From NCBI GenBank assembly GCA_900540545.1, contig UQGJ01000109.1:1-6181 (forward strand): 6,181 bases of DNA, read 5' to 3'. A program made the translations under genes and the position numbers. Every line of letters begins with the position of its first letter. Within the stretch, counting starts at the first letter, position 1. The DNA comes from an uncultured Eubacteriales bacterium (lineage in GTDB: Bacteria; Bacillota; Clostridia; Oscillospirales; Oscillospiraceae). Positions 5,920 to 6,181 of this stretch are shown in pieces. The notes beneath the pieces were generated by a model. The model searched no databases and had not been told where the DNA came from. It saw only the letters and a list, made by a program, of their open reading frames with translations.

Positions 5920-6130
5920 GGAAAGAAGGTTCTGGGGAACGGCCGGGCGGCGGTGCGGTTCTCGGGAGTGGGCAAAACCAGAAAGCCGTTGCAGCTCGTA
6001 TTGGTCTGGCAGTTGAACGACTCCGGCTATCGCCCCTCGTGTAAGAGCCGAGCAAGACTTGCGAGTAGTTGCGTTTCCCTCGGTGCAAACAAGCCGCCAC
6101 AAGGTCTGTGCGTCCCTGTGCCCCGTCCCT

Positions 6131-6169
6131 GTCATTGCGAGCCAGTCCGCAGACTGGCGCGGCAATCCG
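6131..6169. repeat. REP-like palindromic repeat
   Basis: The core GCCAGTC (6141-6147) pairs with GACTGGC (6152-6158) around the loop CGCA. The outer arms ATTGC (6134-6138) and GCAAT (6162-6166) extend the stem with a small internal bulge. The sequence, with its GTCATTGCGAG start and CGCGGCAATCCG end, resembles a palindromic repeat scattered between genes in many Oscillospiraceae and related Clostridia. The family assignment rests on memory; only one copy is present here. Confidence 0.6.
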
Positions 6170-6181
6170 CCTCCCCCGTCC

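Larger units (their letters stand above)
5871..6181. other. Non-coding right-hand region with palindromes
   Basis: About 310 bases hold no gene I can support. The open frames crossing it are short, lack good ribosome binding sites, and translate to Arg/Pro/Ser-rich peptides without domains; the longest on the minus strand begins inside the palindromic repeat at the right edge. I see no tRNA cloverleaf or riboswitch core. Besides the two palindromes listed separately there are small inverted repeats such as CCCC-TCC-GGGG (5880-5890) and the odd palindrome GCAAGACTTGC (6052-6062). The whole stretch may be an interspersed repeat or a degraded element, but this is an inference. Confidence 0.5.

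Noticed and set aside
5921..6130. tRNA, riboswitch or CRISPR in the right-hand non-coding block
   Set aside because: I found no cloverleaf, no conserved riboswitch core and no regularly spaced direct repeats.
5821..6165. Minus-strand open frame of 114 codons across the right-hand region
   Set aside because: It starts inside the REP-like palindrome, has an Arg/Pro/Ser-rich product with no recognisable domain, and runs through the 13-bp-arm palindrome and the permease promoter. It is better explained as read-through of repeats.

Overview
The window is GC-rich (roughly two thirds G+C by eye). It carries a sporulation gene, so the source is most likely an endospore-forming, high-GC member of the Clostridia. 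Oscillospiraceae relatives such as Flavonifractor, Lawsonibacter or Intestinimonas fit the codon use and the palindromic repeat at the right edge. The genus is an inference; no rRNA or other marker is present.

Layout. Bases 1-84 hold small hairpins and the ribosome binding site of spmB. Bases 85-609 encode SpmB, a membrane protein of spore maturation. After a 91-base gap with a good sigma-A-type promoter (639-667) inside a nested inverted repeat, three overlapping plus-strand genes run from 701 to 4630: two different D12-class N6-adenine DNA methyltransferases, then a 662-residue restriction endonuclease of the AlwI/BstNBI (type IIS) family. A 20-bp-stem hairpin with T runs on both strands (4640-4684) ends this operon and also the convergent minus-strand gene at 4694-5809, an AI-2E family permease. 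The permease has its own promoter at 5842-5870. From 5871 to 6181 I find no credible gene. That stretch holds a 13-bp-arm palindrome and, at the right edge, a REP-like palindromic repeat.

How the genes work together. The three middle genes form what looks like a complete type IIS restriction-modification (RM) system. Type IIS sites are asymmetric, so protection needs adenine methylation of two different strand sequences, which explains two distinct adenine methyltransferases. Both precede the nuclease in one transcript, joined by 14-base and 1-base overlaps, an order that favours protection before cutting. All expected catalytic residues are visible in all three proteins, so the system looks intact. 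The recognition site cannot be read from the sequence. GGATC (AlwI) and GAGTC (BstNBI/PleI/MlyI) are the known family specificities, and either would need adenine methylation on both strands.

Novelty. This is a known class of RM system, not a new system type. The points worth a second look are the dyad around its promoter, a longer spacing inside the nuclease active site, the pairing of two diverged methyltransferases, a rare-codon patch in the nuclease gene, and the palindromes at the right end.
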